64,000 nt of DNA from an uncultured Pelagibacteraceae bacterium (GCA_902579285.1 CACHGA010000001.1:287411-351410); one strand, 5' to 3'; shown: positions 20,053-34,864, numbered from the stretch's first letter. Translations and numbers: made by a program. The notes: generated by a model from the letters alone, not told the origin.

Positions 20053-21240
20053 ATGAGCCAAGATAATTTAATTGCTGAAATAGCGGACGATAAAATTCGT
20101 TATATAATTTATAAACATAATGAGAAATCTAATTATGAAATCCTATCTAAAAAAATCTTAAAAAATAACGGTATCAAAAAAGGAAAAATACTTGATTTTG
20201 AATATACCTCAAAAAAAATTAACGAAGACATTAAAGGACTTGAAAAAGATACAAATAAAATATTTAAAAATATTTCTTTGGTAATAAATGAACCCGAAAT
20301 TTCATGTACTAATCTTTCAGGATATAAAAAACTTAATGGATCAAAAGTAGAAAAAAGAGATTTAGAATATATACTTAACGAAGCACAAATATCGATATCT
20401 CAAAATCAAGAGAACAATTCAATTTTACACATTATTAACTCAAACTTTATTTTAGATAAAATTAAAAAAAATAAGATACCTTTAGACTTGCATGGCGATC
20501 ACTTAAGTCTACATATGACATTTATTTCATTACCTAAAAACAATTTAAAAAATATTAAGGCTTTATTTGACAGCAATGATTTAAAAATTGACAGAATTAT
20601 AAGCAAGCCTTTAGCATGTGGCATAAAATTACTTAATCAAAATAAAAAAAATAAAAATTTTTTTTTAATAAACATTGATAAAGAAACTAGCTTTATTTCG
20701 CTTTTCGAAGAATCTTCTTTGGTCTTCACTAAAATATTTCCATTTGGAACAAATTCTATTATTAATGATATTAGCAAGCTTTGTTCCTTAAACGAAAATG
20801 ACGTAAGATCAATTATTAAAAAAATAGACTTTAAAAACACAACCAATAATAAAAATTATATAGATCAAAATTTATTTAAAGAATCAAAATTTAAGAAATT
20901 AAGCATCCAACATATAAAAGAAATAATAAATGCCCGAGTAGTCGAAATACTTGACCATTTATTTAACAAAAATAATAATTTAAAATATGCAAATAAAAAG
21001 GCATTAAGAATTGATATTTTTTTTGAGGATAAAGAAATTTTGGACTTTTTAGGGAGCACTTTTTATGAAAATTTAAAAGTCGACAATTTGGAGACCGAAA
21101 TTAAATTAATACAATTAGATGATTTTTTCGCTCTCTCAGGTGCTGCTGAACTTATTTATAAAGGATGGGATAAAGAAGCTATTCCTTTAAATGTAAGAAA
21201 AAAGTCAGTAATTTCAAGATTTTTTGAGCGTTTTTTTTAA
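20053..21240 (+). CDS. ftsA: FtsA-like cell division protein with degenerate actin-fold motifs
   Basis: Position after ftsQ; 'FPFGTNSIINDISKLCSLNENDVRSIIKK' resembles the FtsA GG-x-IT-xDI segment; C-terminal amphipathic tail 'VISRFFERFF'. Confidence 0.8.
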   Translation: MSQDNLIAEIADDKIRYIIYKHNEKSNYEILSKKILKNNGIKKGKILDFEYTSKKINEDIKGLEKDTNKIFKNISLVINEPEISCTNLSGYKKLNGSKVEKRDLEYILNEAQISISQNQENNSILHIINSNFILDKIKKNKIPLDLHGDHLSLHMTFISLPKNNLKNIKALFDSNDLKIDRIISKPLACGIKLLNQNKKNKNFFLINIDKETSFISLFEESSLVFTKIFPFGTNSIINDISKLCSLNENDVRSIIKKIDFKNTTNNKNYIDQNLFKESKFKKLSIQHIKEIINARVVEILDHLFNKNNNLKYANKKALRIDIFFEDKEILDFLGSTFYENLKVDNLETEIKLIQLDDFFALSGAAELIYKGWDKEAIPLNVRKKSVISRFFERFF

Positions 21241-21312
21241 AAATAATTTTTTGTAGTTTTTTGTAATATTTGTTGTTTTTAAGTCATTTTCAACTTTTTG
21301 TATATTTTCCAC

Positions 21313-22242
21313 ATGTGGGAAAACAAACAAAAAACTCTAAATAAATCTGTAGATTTTTTAGGAACAGGGCTGCATTCAGGCAAAACAATCTCTATGAAAC
21401 TTCACCCCGCCGAAGCAAATACAGGAATTGTATTCAGGAGAACTGATTTAAAAAAGAACAATGAGATAAAAGCTAACTACGAAAATGTTTCTTCAGCAAA
21501 ACTTTGCACAAAAATAGAAAATGACCAAGGTGTTTCGATTTCAACTATAGAACATTTAATGGCTTCTTTTTATATTTGTGGTGTAGATAATTCTGTGGTT
21601 GAGTTAAACAACGAAGAAGTTCCTATAATGGACGGGTCAGCAATTGAATTTGTTAAAAAAATTAAAGAAATCGGTTTAAAGACATTGGAGGAGAACAGAA
21701 AGTTCATCAAAATTAAAAAAAGAGTTGAATTAAAATTAGATGACAAGTCAATATCTATAGAACCATCATCTGAAAGTTTAAAAGTTGCTTTTACACTTAG
21801 CTATGAGAATAATCCTTTGATCAGATCACAAACAAACTGCGTAGACTTTAAAGATAAAAATCTAGAAAATATCTACTCTGCAAGAACTTTTTGTTTGTAT
21901 GAAGATATTGAAAAAGTAAAATCTTTAGGTTTGGCCAAAGGCGGTAATCTAGATAACGCTGTTGTTATCAAGGGGGACAAAGTTTTAAATAAAAAAGGCC
22001 TTAGATCTAAAAATGAATTTGTAAATCATAAAATTTTAGACTTAGCAGGAGATTTTATGTTAACTGGTAAAAGAGTAATTGGTTCTGTATCTTGCATGCA
22101 TGGTGGCCATTTACTTACTAATGATTTTCTTAGAAAATTACTATCAGATCAAAGCAATTTCACAGTTGTAGAAAGTATTCAAAATATATCGAATCTTAAA
22201 AAAATTGCTCCCAACCAAAAAAGAATTGCTGTAAACGCCTAA
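21313..22242 (+). CDS. lpxC: UDP-3-O-acyl-N-acetylglucosamine deacetylase
   Basis: 'GTGLHSGKTISMKLHPA', 'STIEHLMASFYICGVDN', 'EVPIMDGSAIEFV', 'NEFVNHKILDLAGDF'. Confidence 0.97.
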   Translation: MWENKQKTLNKSVDFLGTGLHSGKTISMKLHPAEANTGIVFRRTDLKKNNEIKANYENVSSAKLCTKIENDQGVSISTIEHLMASFYICGVDNSVVELNNEEVPIMDGSAIEFVKKIKEIGLKTLEENRKFIKIKKRVELKLDDKSISIEPSSESLKVAFTLSYENNPLIRSQTNCVDFKDKNLENIYSARTFCLYEDIEKVKSLGLAKGGNLDNAVVIKGDKVLNKKGLRSKNEFVNHKILDLAGDFMLTGKRVIGSVSCMHGGHLLTNDFLRKLLSDQSNFTVVESIQNISNLKKIAPNQKRIAVNA

Positions 22243-22291
22243 TTAGGAAACATAATTTTACGTTAAGTATTTTTTTTGTTATTAATACTTG

Positions 22292-26824
<4,533 letters not shown>

Positions 26825-26825
<1 letters not shown>

Positions 26826-28861
26826 TATTTAGTCAATTTTTTTTTTAATCTTGCCCACCCTGGACTTCTAAACTCATCATTATTTTCAAGAAGTCTGTCT
26901 TGATTAAAATCAAAGTCATCAGATACATCTTTTATCAATTCTTCGTTTTTCTCAATTCCCTTATCTGGTAGTTCATTAATAAATCTTGAGGGTAAACTGT
27001 CCATCCATTCACCATGCCAAACTCTTTGAGTTGCAAAAGATATATAAGCGTTCTTTTTTGCTCTTGTAACACCTACATACGCCAACCTTCTTTCTTCTTC
27101 CAAAGCTAAGTCACCTTTTTCTTCCAAAGATTTTTGATGGGGAAATAAACCCTCCTCCCAACCGGGTAAAAATATTGAATTAAATTCCAGCCCTTTTGCT
27201 GCATGCATTGTCATGATATTAACTTTTTCATCATTCCATTCTTGATCAATTGAAGTAGCTAAAGCCACATGTTCTAAGAAACCTTGTAAGTTATCATAAT
27301 CATTCATTGCTCTTAATAATTCTTTTAAATTTTCTAAACGATTCTCGTTTTCAATATCTTTTTTGTTTTTAAGCATAGCCGAGTATCCAGACTCATCTAA
27401 TACAATTTTCAAAAGATCATAATGTTTATTTTTTTTAAGATCAGATCTCCATTTGCTTATCAAATCTAAAAGATTTGAAAATATAATTTTTATTTTTGGT
27501 TTAAACTTATTGTTCTGGAGAAGTTGACGACTGGCATCTTCCAAACAGACTTTATTTTTTGATGCAAACTCGTGAAGCTGTTTTATTGTTGTGTCACCTA
27601 TTCCTCTTCTTGGCGTGTTTACGATTCGCTCAAAAGCCAAATCATCAAACTTTTGATTTATTATTCTCAAATAACATATTGCATCTTTAACTTCAGCTCT
27701 TTCATAAAATTTTATACCACCGATAATTCTATAATTAATTCCTACTTTTAAAAACCTTTCCTCAAATTCTCTTGTCTGATATATGGCTCGAACCAATATT
27801 GCCGATTCATTTAAGGAATTATTATTTTTTGAATATTCCTCAAGAATATTACTAACCCCTCTGGCTTCCTCTTTTCCATTTTTATAACAATTTAATTTAA
27901 CAAGATCACCACGCTCACCTTCTGACCAAAGTTTTTTCCCTAGTCTATCTTTATTATGCCCAATTAGGTGTGAAGCAGTATCCAAAATATTTTTTGTTGA
28001 TCTATAATTTTGTTCTAATCTAAAAATTTTGCAATTCGGATAAACTTTATCGAATCCAAGGAAATTTTTTATTTCAGCACCCCGCCAACTATAAATTGAT
28101 TGATCGTCATCTCCAACACAACATATATTATTATTTTCATTTACAATTAAATTTAACCATTTGTTTTGAATAAAGTTGGTATCTTGATATTCATCAACCA
28201 AAATATATTTAAAATTATTAGAGTAAATATTTCTTATATCCATATTTTTTTCAAATAATTTTACACAATAAAGTATCAAGTCACCGAAATCACATGAATT
28301 TAAATCTCTAACTTTATTTTGATAAATTTTATAAACTTTTAATATTTGATTATCAAAAATATCTTTATTATTTAATTTTACTTCCTCTGGTAAAAGACCT
28401 CTATTCTTCCATTTATCTATCATTGAAATTATAAATTGAGGTGATAATTTTTTTGCATCTATATTTTCACCTTTGCAAATATTTTTAATTAGTTTTTTTT
28501 GGTCTTCAGTGTCTAATATTGTAAAGTTACTTTTAAGACCTATAGCTTCTGCATGTCTTCTCAAAAATCTCACACTTATTGAATGAAAAGTACCAAGCCA
28601 GGGCATTGAATTTAACTTACTCCCTAACATTCTAATCACTCTATCCCTCATCTCCTTAGCAGCCTTGTTGGTGAAAGTTACGCACAGTATTTGGTTAGGC
28701 CACGCTTTTTTTTGATCAACCAAATAAGACAATTTAGATGTTAGTACCTTAGTTTTACCAGAACCAGCCCCCGCCACAACTAACGAAGGGCCCTCGATAT
28801 TAAGGACTGCGGCTTTCTGCTGCTCATTAAGTTCATTAAGGAAATTTGTTTTTTCTTTCAT
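26825..28861 (-). CDS. uvrD: UvrD/PcrA-type superfamily I DNA helicase
   Basis: 'VVAGAGSGKTKVLTSKL', 'VDEYQDTNFIQ', 'VGDDDQSIYSWRGAE', 'TMHAAKGLEFNSIFLPGWEEGLFPH', 'YVGVTRAKK'. Probable start at 28861. Confidence 0.97.
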
Positions 28862-28904
28862 TATATATTTTATTTTTACATTAAATTGCTTATAAAACAA
28901 CAAA

Positions 28905-30347
28905 ATGAAAGTCACACCAACAAAAATAATCAAACAGCTGCTTAAAAAAAAGATTTTTAATCCACAGCAGTTTATTAATAAAAAATTTTTTTTTATAAGT
29001 GTTGCTCTAATTTTTTTAACATTTTTTTTGGTATACTTTCTGAAGCCACTTTATTTTGATTACAATACAAAAAAAGATATTATTCAAAAAAAAATTAGTG
29101 ATCAATTCAAATTAAAAACACAAATTAATGGAAATATATCTTACTCATTAATTCCTAGTCCAACTATAATTATCGAAAACATAAAACTAAATTTAGCAAA
29201 AGATAGTTCAAACACTGTAGAAGTAAAAAAGGTCTTGATAAGAACTAGTGTAAATAAAATTTCAAGCATTAATCAATTAGAATTTAAAAAAATTATATTT
29301 GAAAATCAAAACATAAAGATTAGTCCATCACATTTAAGGCAAATATTTGCTTTTTTTACATATCACAAGAAAGGACAAGTAATATTTAAAAATTCCAAAG
29401 TTATTTTTCGAGATAATCAGCAAAATATAATTAATTTTGAAAATATAAATTTAAATGACAAATTCAAAAATGACAAACATGTGATTAATGCAAAATTAAA
29501 TTTTTCTAATAACGATATTAAAATAAATTTCAAAAACCTCATTGACTCTGAAAAATTACTTAAAATTAAGATACCTAGTTTAAAGCAAAATCTCGAAATT
29601 AATTTTGATAAACAAAGTACACTAAAAAAATTAAGCGGGGACCTTAAGCTCAATATTTTCAACAGTATTTTATTATTGAATTTTAAAGGTAAAGATAATT
29701 TTGAAATTTCAAATTCATACTTAAGAAATAAATATTTAAACTCAAAAATAAACGGGAAAATTTCATTTAAAAATCCTTTCAATTTTAACCTTAATTTAGA
29801 TATTAATCAGATTAACTTTAGAAACTTATATAAAAATTATGCAAGTATTAAAAATCCAAAAATCAGTAAAAAAATTAACGGTACTATGAATGTAAAAATA
29901 AAATCTTTAGAAACTTTATTTGGAAAATTAAAAGACACACAAATGAAGCTTAATTTTCAAAACGGAGATTTGAAAATAACCGGCATCACTGCTAAATTAC
30001 CATTTGATAGTTCTTTAAATTCTAATTTACAAATATTGTTAAATAATAAGAAACCAATAATAGAATATAAGGTAAATTTTTCATCTGCAAATGCTAAAAA
30101 ATTTTTAAGAAAATTAAGTATCTATGATTTTAGTCAAAAAAAAGCTAATTGGTATTCTGAGGGAGTAATAGATATCAAAAATAGAAAAATTAATATTAAA
30201 AAACTTCTAAAAGATCAGGTTCGTATAACAAATAAAAATCAAATTAAGCTTGTAGAGGACTCTTTTAATAAAAATGTAATTGACGACGAGATTGTTGATG
30301 TTTTTGATACTTTTAAAGTAAAAAAATTTCTAAAAGAAATCTATTAG
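28905..30347 (+). CDS. AsmA-like / DUF748-type inner-membrane-anchored protein
   Basis: N-terminal TM then 'LKTQINGNISYSLIPSPTIIIENIKL', long beta-rich body, repeated 'NGKISF/NGTMNVK' segments. Confidence 0.7.
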   Translation: MKVTPTKIIKQLLKKKIFNPQQFINKKFFFISVALIFLTFFLVYFLKPLYFDYNTKKDIIQKKISDQFKLKTQINGNISYSLIPSPTIIIENIKLNLAKDSSNTVEVKKVLIRTSVNKISSINQLEFKKIIFENQNIKISPSHLRQIFAFFTYHKKGQVIFKNSKVIFRDNQQNIINFENINLNDKFKNDKHVINAKLNFSNNDIKINFKNLIDSEKLLKIKIPSLKQNLEINFDKQSTLKKLSGDLKLNIFNSILLLNFKGKDNFEISNSYLRNKYLNSKINGKISFKNPFNFNLNLDINQINFRNLYKNYASIKNPKISKKINGTMNVKIKSLETLFGKLKDTQMKLNFQNGDLKITGITAKLPFDSSLNSNLQILLNNKKPIIEYKVNFSSANAKKFLRKLSIYDFSQKKANWYSEGVIDIKNRKINIKKLLKDQVRITNKNQIKLVEDSFNKNVIDDEIVDVFDTFKVKKFLKEIY

Positions 30348-30352
30348 AAAAT

Positions 30353-31744
30353 TTATCTGTTGGGTTTCGTCATTTTGAGAGGATTTACAATATTTAAAAA
30401 TTCTTTTTCATTAATTAATCCAGATTTTAAGGCCTCAAATTTTAAAGTCGTTCCATTTTTATGTGCCAATTTCGCAATTCTGGCAGCATTATCGTAACCT
30501 ATTTTTGGAGATAATGCTGTGACCAACATCAAAGAATTTTCTAATAAAAATTTAATTCTTTTTTTATCCGCCTTAAGTCCTTTGATACAATATTTTGCAA
30601 AAGCTAAAGATGAGTCTGACATAATGTTTATAGATTGTAAAATATTATGAATTATTAAAGGTTTAAAAACATTTAATTCAAAATGTCCATGAGACCCTGC
30701 CATAGTAATACCGTTATGATTTCCAATTACTTTAACACATACCATCGTTACAGCTTCGCATTGGGTGGGATTTACTTTTCCAGGCATTATAGATGACCCA
30801 GGTTCATTTTCTGGCAAAATAAGTTCGCCATAACCTGCTCTTGGACCTGAACCCAAAAATCTTATATCGTTAGCAATTTTCATGAGACATACAGCAGTAG
30901 TATTCATTGTTCCAGAAAAATTAACAATCGGATCGTGAGATGCTAATGCTGCAAATTTATTTTTAGATGGTTTAAAAGGTAATTTTGTTATTTTTTTGAT
31001 TTCTCTAACAATTTTTTTATCGAAACCTTTTCTAGTATTAAGACCTGTTCCAACAGCAGTACCTCCTTGAGCTAAATAAAAAATTTCATTAAGTGCTCTT
31101 TCAATTCTTTCTATACATTTTTTTAATTGAGAGTGATAACCAGAAAACTCCTGACCTAAAGTTAAAGGAGTTGCATCTTGCAAATGCGTTCTACCTAGCT
31201 TTACAATTTTTTTAAATTCACCAGTCTTTTTTTTTAATTCGTTTTCTAATAATTTTAGAGAAGGAAGCAATTTTTTTTTTGCTTTCAATGCTATTGCAAT
31301 ATGCATTGCTGTTGGGAAAACATCATTAGTAGATTGGGATTTATTAACATGATCATTAGGATGTACTGGTTTTTTGGTTCCCATTTCCCCACCCATCATC
31401 TGTATCGCTCTGTTGGCAATAACCTCGTTTACGTTCATATTTGTTTGTGTACCCGATCCTGTTTGCCAAACTTTTAATGGAAAATGGCTATCTAATTTAC
31501 CTTTTATTATTTCATCTGATGCTTTAATGATGTATTTACCAATTTTTTTATCTAAATCTTTATTTTTAACATTAACAATTGCAGCTGCTTTTTTTACAAT
31601 TGCTATTGATTGAATAAGTATCGGCCTGACTAAAAAATCTCCAATATCAAAGTATTTATTTGATCTTTGGGTTGAAGCACCCCAATACTTATCACCAGGA
31701 ACTTTAATTTTTCCGATAGAATCAAATTCAGTTCTATATTTCAT
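30353..31744 (-). CDS. fumC: Fumarate hydratase class II
   Basis: '[26 protein letters not shown]', '[18 protein letters not shown]', '[20 protein letters not shown]', '[16 protein letters not shown]'. Confidence 0.97.
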   Translation of the reverse strand: MKYRTEFDSIGKIKVPGDKYWGASTQRSNKYFDIGDFLVRPILIQSIAIVKKAAAIVNVKNKDLDKKIGKYIIKASDEIIKGKLDSHFPLKVWQTGSGTQTNMNVNEVIANRAIQMMGGEMGTKKPVHPNDHVNKSQSTNDVFPTAMHIAIALKAKKKLLPSLKLLENELKKKTGEFKKIVKLGRTHLQDATPLTLGQEFSGYHSQLKKCIERIERALNEIFYLAQGGTAVGTGLNTRKGFDKKIVREIKKITKLPFKPSKNKFAALASHDPIVNFSGTMNTTAVCLMKIANDIRFLGSGPRAGYGELILPENEPGSSIMPGKVNPTQCEAVTMVCVKVIGNHNGITMAGSHGHFELNVFKPLIIHNILQSINIMSDSSLAFAKYCIKGLKADKKRIKFLLENSLMLVTALSPKIGYDNAARIAKLAHKNGTTLKFEALKSGLINEKEFLNIVNPLKMTKPNR

Positions 31745-31811
31745 TAGTATAACCAAGTTATATTAAACGTTTAAAATTGTAAATAATTTATAAATTAACT
31801 GTGGAGATTTT

Positions 31812-32183
31812 ATGTCAAATTTTATTAGTGTAAAAAAATTTATGGAAACATTTGGTCAAGAAGTAAAGTCAAAAGCAGGTTTTCCATCTGAAAAAATATC
31901 TAAGTTGAGGTATGATCTTATAAAAGAAGAATTAGATGAATTTCAAGAAGCTTTAAATGATAAAAATTTAAAAGAGGTTGCCGACTCATTAACCGATATT
32001 TTATACGTAACTTATGGTGCCGGACATGCTTTTGGGATAGATCTTGATAAATGTTTTGACGAGGTTCAAAGGTCAAATATGAGCAAACTAGGAGCAGATG
32101 GAAAACCAATATATAATGAACACGGTAAAGTTATGAAGGGACCAAATTATTTTGAACCAAATTTAAAAAAATTTATAGATTAG
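31812..32183 (+). CDS. MazG-like / phosphoribosyl-ATP pyrophosphohydrolase-fold protein
   Basis: 'RYDLIKEELDEFQEALNDKNLKEVADSLTDILYVTYGAGHAFGIDLDKCFDEVQRSNMSKL'. Confidence 0.88.
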   Translation: MSNFISVKKFMETFGQEVKSKAGFPSEKISKLRYDLIKEELDEFQEALNDKNLKEVADSLTDILYVTYGAGHAFGIDLDKCFDEVQRSNMSKLGADGKPIYNEHGKVMKGPNYFEPNLKKFID

Positions 32184-32200
32184 TTTCAATATATTAAAGA

Positions 32201-33094
32201 TCATATTAAGTTGGCACAATTTCGATGTAACATTGAATGTAACTCTATAAGTTTATCAAAGTCTTTATTATATCCACCTCCAAGAACACCACATAAAGGT
32301 ACTTCTTTAGAGTAGAAATTATCGATAACTGTTTTATCTCTTTGGTCTATCCCGTCGTCAGTTAATTTTAATTTGCCAAGTTTGTCTTGATAATGAACAT
32401 CAACTCCAGCTATATAAAAAACGAAATCAAAGTTCATTTTATTTAGTTTTAACAAGTTATTTTTTAATATCTCAAGATAATCTTTATCTTCTAGATTTTC
32501 TTCAAGTTCCACATCAAGGTTGCTATTTGATTTTTTTGCTGGATAATTGGTTTTACAATGCATACTAAATGTAAATATATTTTTATCATTTTTAAAAATT
32601 TCAGAGTTTCCATTTCCTTGATGCACATCAAGATCTAAAATTAATATATTTTTAATCTTTTTTCGATACTTTAAATAATTAGCTGCTACTGCAACATCAT
32701 TAAAAACACAGTAACCTGCTCCATGATCATAGGATGCATGGTGACTTCCGCCAGCAGTATTGCAGGCAAGTTTAAAATCTAATGCTAGTTTGCTAGCCAA
32801 AACTGTACCTCCAGTTGCTAAAAATGATCTTTTTATTACAGTATCATTTATTGGAAAACCAATTTTAACTTCAGATTTTTTATCAAGAGTTTTATTTTTA
32901 ATATCATTTATATATTTAGTTGAATGTGATTTACTTAAAGTTTCAATAGAACATTCTTTTGGAATATAAAATTTATCTACTACTTTTTTTTCTAAAAGGT
33001 AATTTGCTAAAGCACTAAATTTTTTAATAGGAAAAACACTATTTTCATTTATTTTTGCAACGTATTCAGGGTGATTGACTACTGGTAATTTCAT
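32201..33094 (-). CDS. Histone deacetylase family protein
   Basis: 'GGSHHASYDHGAGYCVFNDVAVAANYL', 'ILDLDVHQGNGNSEIF', 'YIAGVDVHYQDKLGKLKLT', 'LGGGYN'. Confidence 0.95.
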   Translation of the reverse strand: MKLPVVNHPEYVAKINENSVFPIKKFSALANYLLEKKVVDKFYIPKECSIETLSKSHSTKYINDIKNKTLDKKSEVKIGFPINDTVIKRSFLATGGTVLASKLALDFKLACNTAGGSHHASYDHGAGYCVFNDVAVAANYLKYRKKIKNILILDLDVHQGNGNSEIFKNDKNIFTFSMHCKTNYPAKKSNSNLDVELEENLEDKDYLEILKNNLLKLNKMNFDFVFYIAGVDVHYQDKLGKLKLTDDGIDQRDKTVIDNFYSKEVPLCGVLGGGYNKDFDKLIELHSMLHRNCANLI

Positions 33095-33098
33095 TTTA

Positions 33099-33125
33099 AA
33101 AGGGGCGTTCTGTTGCCAGGTGCCC
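33099..33125 (+). repeat. Direct repeat R1-left (displaced tmRNA 3'-end copy, attL-like)
   Basis: AAAGGGGCGTTCTGTTGCCAGGTGCCC, identical to 34919-34945. Weaker similarity to the tmRNA end continues to about 33145. Confidence 0.95.
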
Positions 33126-33154
33126 GAACCTCATTTCGTTAATCCTTGTTATAT

Positions 33155-33202
33155 AATAATTATTTTACAACCTAAAGCCCAAAACTGGTTCTTCACTGCG
33201 TC
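33155..33202 (+). repeat. Direct repeat R2-left
   Basis: AATAATTATTTTACAACCTAAAGCCCAAAACTGGTTCTTCACTGCGTC, 48 bp identical to 34817-34864. Confidence 0.97.
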
Positions 33203-33241
33203 GGTATTGCTTCAATTACTATATCTGTATATGGTGAGTTA

Positions 33242-34102
33242 ATGAGAAAAATATTGTCATTAATTTTTGCTTCATTTTTTTTTGTGTCAGCTTCACATGC
33301 TGATCTTGAAAATAGAATATCAGAAATCATTGCAGGCTGGATACCAGGAGAAGGTATAACTGAAGTCGGAGTTGAATTAAATGATGCAGATAATGATAAT
33401 ATCAATTTTTCAATTCTAGGAGTTCGAAGTATAGAAAAAACTGATGACTCAAATGTTTTTACTCAATTTAGTTTAAGAAATGAGGAAAAAAATAGCTCAG
33501 GAAGATTAACTGGAAATTTAGGTTTTGGTTTAAGAGAATTAAACGAAGATCAATCTTTTATGTATGGAGCTAATGTTTTTTTAGATGCAGATATATTAGA
33601 AGGACATAAAAGATTAGGATTAGGTTTGGAAACCAAATCGTCACTAGTGGATTTAAGCACAAATTATTATCAAGGATTAACTAGAATGAAAATAGTTGAT
33701 GAAACTGAAGAAAAAGTCTTAAGTGGTTGGGACTATAATTTAACAACGCAAGTTCCATATTATCCGTGGATTAATTTAAATCTAGAGGGATATAAATGGA
33801 ATGCTGAAAAAGCAATTACAGACTCTAAAGGAATGGTCTATGGATCTGAATTTAATATTAATCCAGTAGTACAATTTAATTTTTCTCTGGATAAATCAAG
33901 CAACGAGGGCGTTGAAGATATTTACAAAGCAGAGCTATTATTTACTTACCCTCCAAGGGAAAATATTAGAACAATGCAAGACGGTAAATCAGATGTTGCA
34001 TTTGAAAAGGATAATATGCAGGCAAAACTAACTGAAAAAGTAAGAAGAAATAATAACTTGGCAGTTGAGATTCAAGGAGCAGTTATTGTAACGAGCAAAT
34101 AA
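33242..34102 (+). CDS. Barrel-only inverse autotransporter (intimin/invasin-type beta-barrel) outer membrane protein
   Basis: Signal peptide 'MRKILSLIFASFFFVSASHA'. 'LTGNLGFGLRELNEDQSFMYGANVFLDADILEGHKRLGLGLETKSSLVDLSTNYYQGLTRMK...SGWDYNLTTQVPYYPWINLNLEGYKWN' follows the IAT_beta pattern. C-terminal 'LTEKVRRNNNLAVEIQ' matches the RNNN-x-x-LEY linker after intimin barrels. Confidence 0.82.
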   Translation: MRKILSLIFASFFFVSASHADLENRISEIIAGWIPGEGITEVGVELNDADNDNINFSILGVRSIEKTDDSNVFTQFSLRNEEKNSSGRLTGNLGFGLRELNEDQSFMYGANVFLDADILEGHKRLGLGLETKSSLVDLSTNYYQGLTRMKIVDETEEKVLSGWDYNLTTQVPYYPWINLNLEGYKWNAEKAITDSKGMVYGSEFNINPVVQFNFSLDKSSNEGVEDIYKAELLFTYPPRENIRTMQDGKSDVAFEKDNMQAKLTEKVRRNNNLAVEIQGAVIVTSK

Positions 34103-34104
34103 TT

Positions 34105-34821
34105 ATGAAAAAAATAAAAACATTTTTAATTTCAATTATATTTACATCTATTTTTTGTGGTAATGTTGTTGCTGGAACAGGCGAAGCAACAGAGTATAAA
34201 ATAAATATATTTAAGATAGAATTGTGCGACAGTAGCAGTACAGCATCAGTGTGCAATGGTGCTGTTACTATTTTTGATGGTAACTCAGGTGATATTGACA
34301 TTGCTAATACAACTGCTGGAGCAGCTGCAGCAAGTTTAGGAAATGCAAATGCCGCAAAATTTGGAACAGCGTATACTTATTTACAGATTACAATGGGTAG
34401 AGACTTTACAGTTAAAGGATCTGCGGCCGATGGTAGTGGAACTACCTGCCATACTAAAAGCAATGGATCAGCAGGAACACTTGCTAAAGGATCAGAAGAC
34501 GCAGGAGAAGAAGCATCGGCAACTTTGTATGCAGCTGTGAATGGAACAAGTGTTGGCGATAATTTAACTGGTCTACAGACTTTAACAGACACTACAGGAG
34601 TTGCATCAACTATGGATGAAGATGATGAGTTTTTTCAGTACAGACAACAATTAGCAAATACATTTATTATGGAACCAGGAAATATACCAAGTGTAACTAT
34701 TGCATTTGGTACTGATAATGCTGTAGGGGCTATTGATAATATGGGAGACTCTTGTGAGACAGTTGGTGCTGCAAAAGGATTGTACGCAGCAGAACCTGAT
34801 GTAACAGTCACTATAGAATAA
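34105..34821 (+). CDS. Secreted Gly/Ala/Thr/Ser-rich protein of unknown function
   Basis: Signal peptide 'MKKIKTFLISIIFTSIFCGNVVAG'; four cysteines in mature region; starts 3 nt after the barrel gene stop; no family recognised. Confidence 0.8.
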   Translation: MKKIKTFLISIIFTSIFCGNVVAGTGEATEYKINIFKIELCDSSSTASVCNGAVTIFDGNSGDIDIANTTAGAAAASLGNANAAKFGTAYTYLQITMGRDFTVKGSAADGSGTTCHTKSNGSAGTLAKGSEDAGEEASATLYAAVNGTSVGDNLTGLQTLTDTTGVASTMDEDDEFFQYRQQLANTFIMEPGNIPSVTIAFGTDNAVGAIDNMGDSCETVGAAKGLYAAEPDVTVTIE

Positions 34822-34864
34822 TTATTTTACAACCTAAAGCCCAAAACTGGTTCTTCACTGCGTC
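34817..34864 (+). repeat. Direct repeat R2-right, overlapping the stop codon of the second islet gene
   Basis: Identical 48 bp to 33155-33202. Confidence 0.97.

Noticed and set aside
33155-33202. R2 repeat as an integron attC site (AACC...GGTT ends)
   Set aside because: It lacks the RYYYAAC / GTTRRRY core sites and there is no integron integrase in the window. Only a weak 4-bp inverted match is present.
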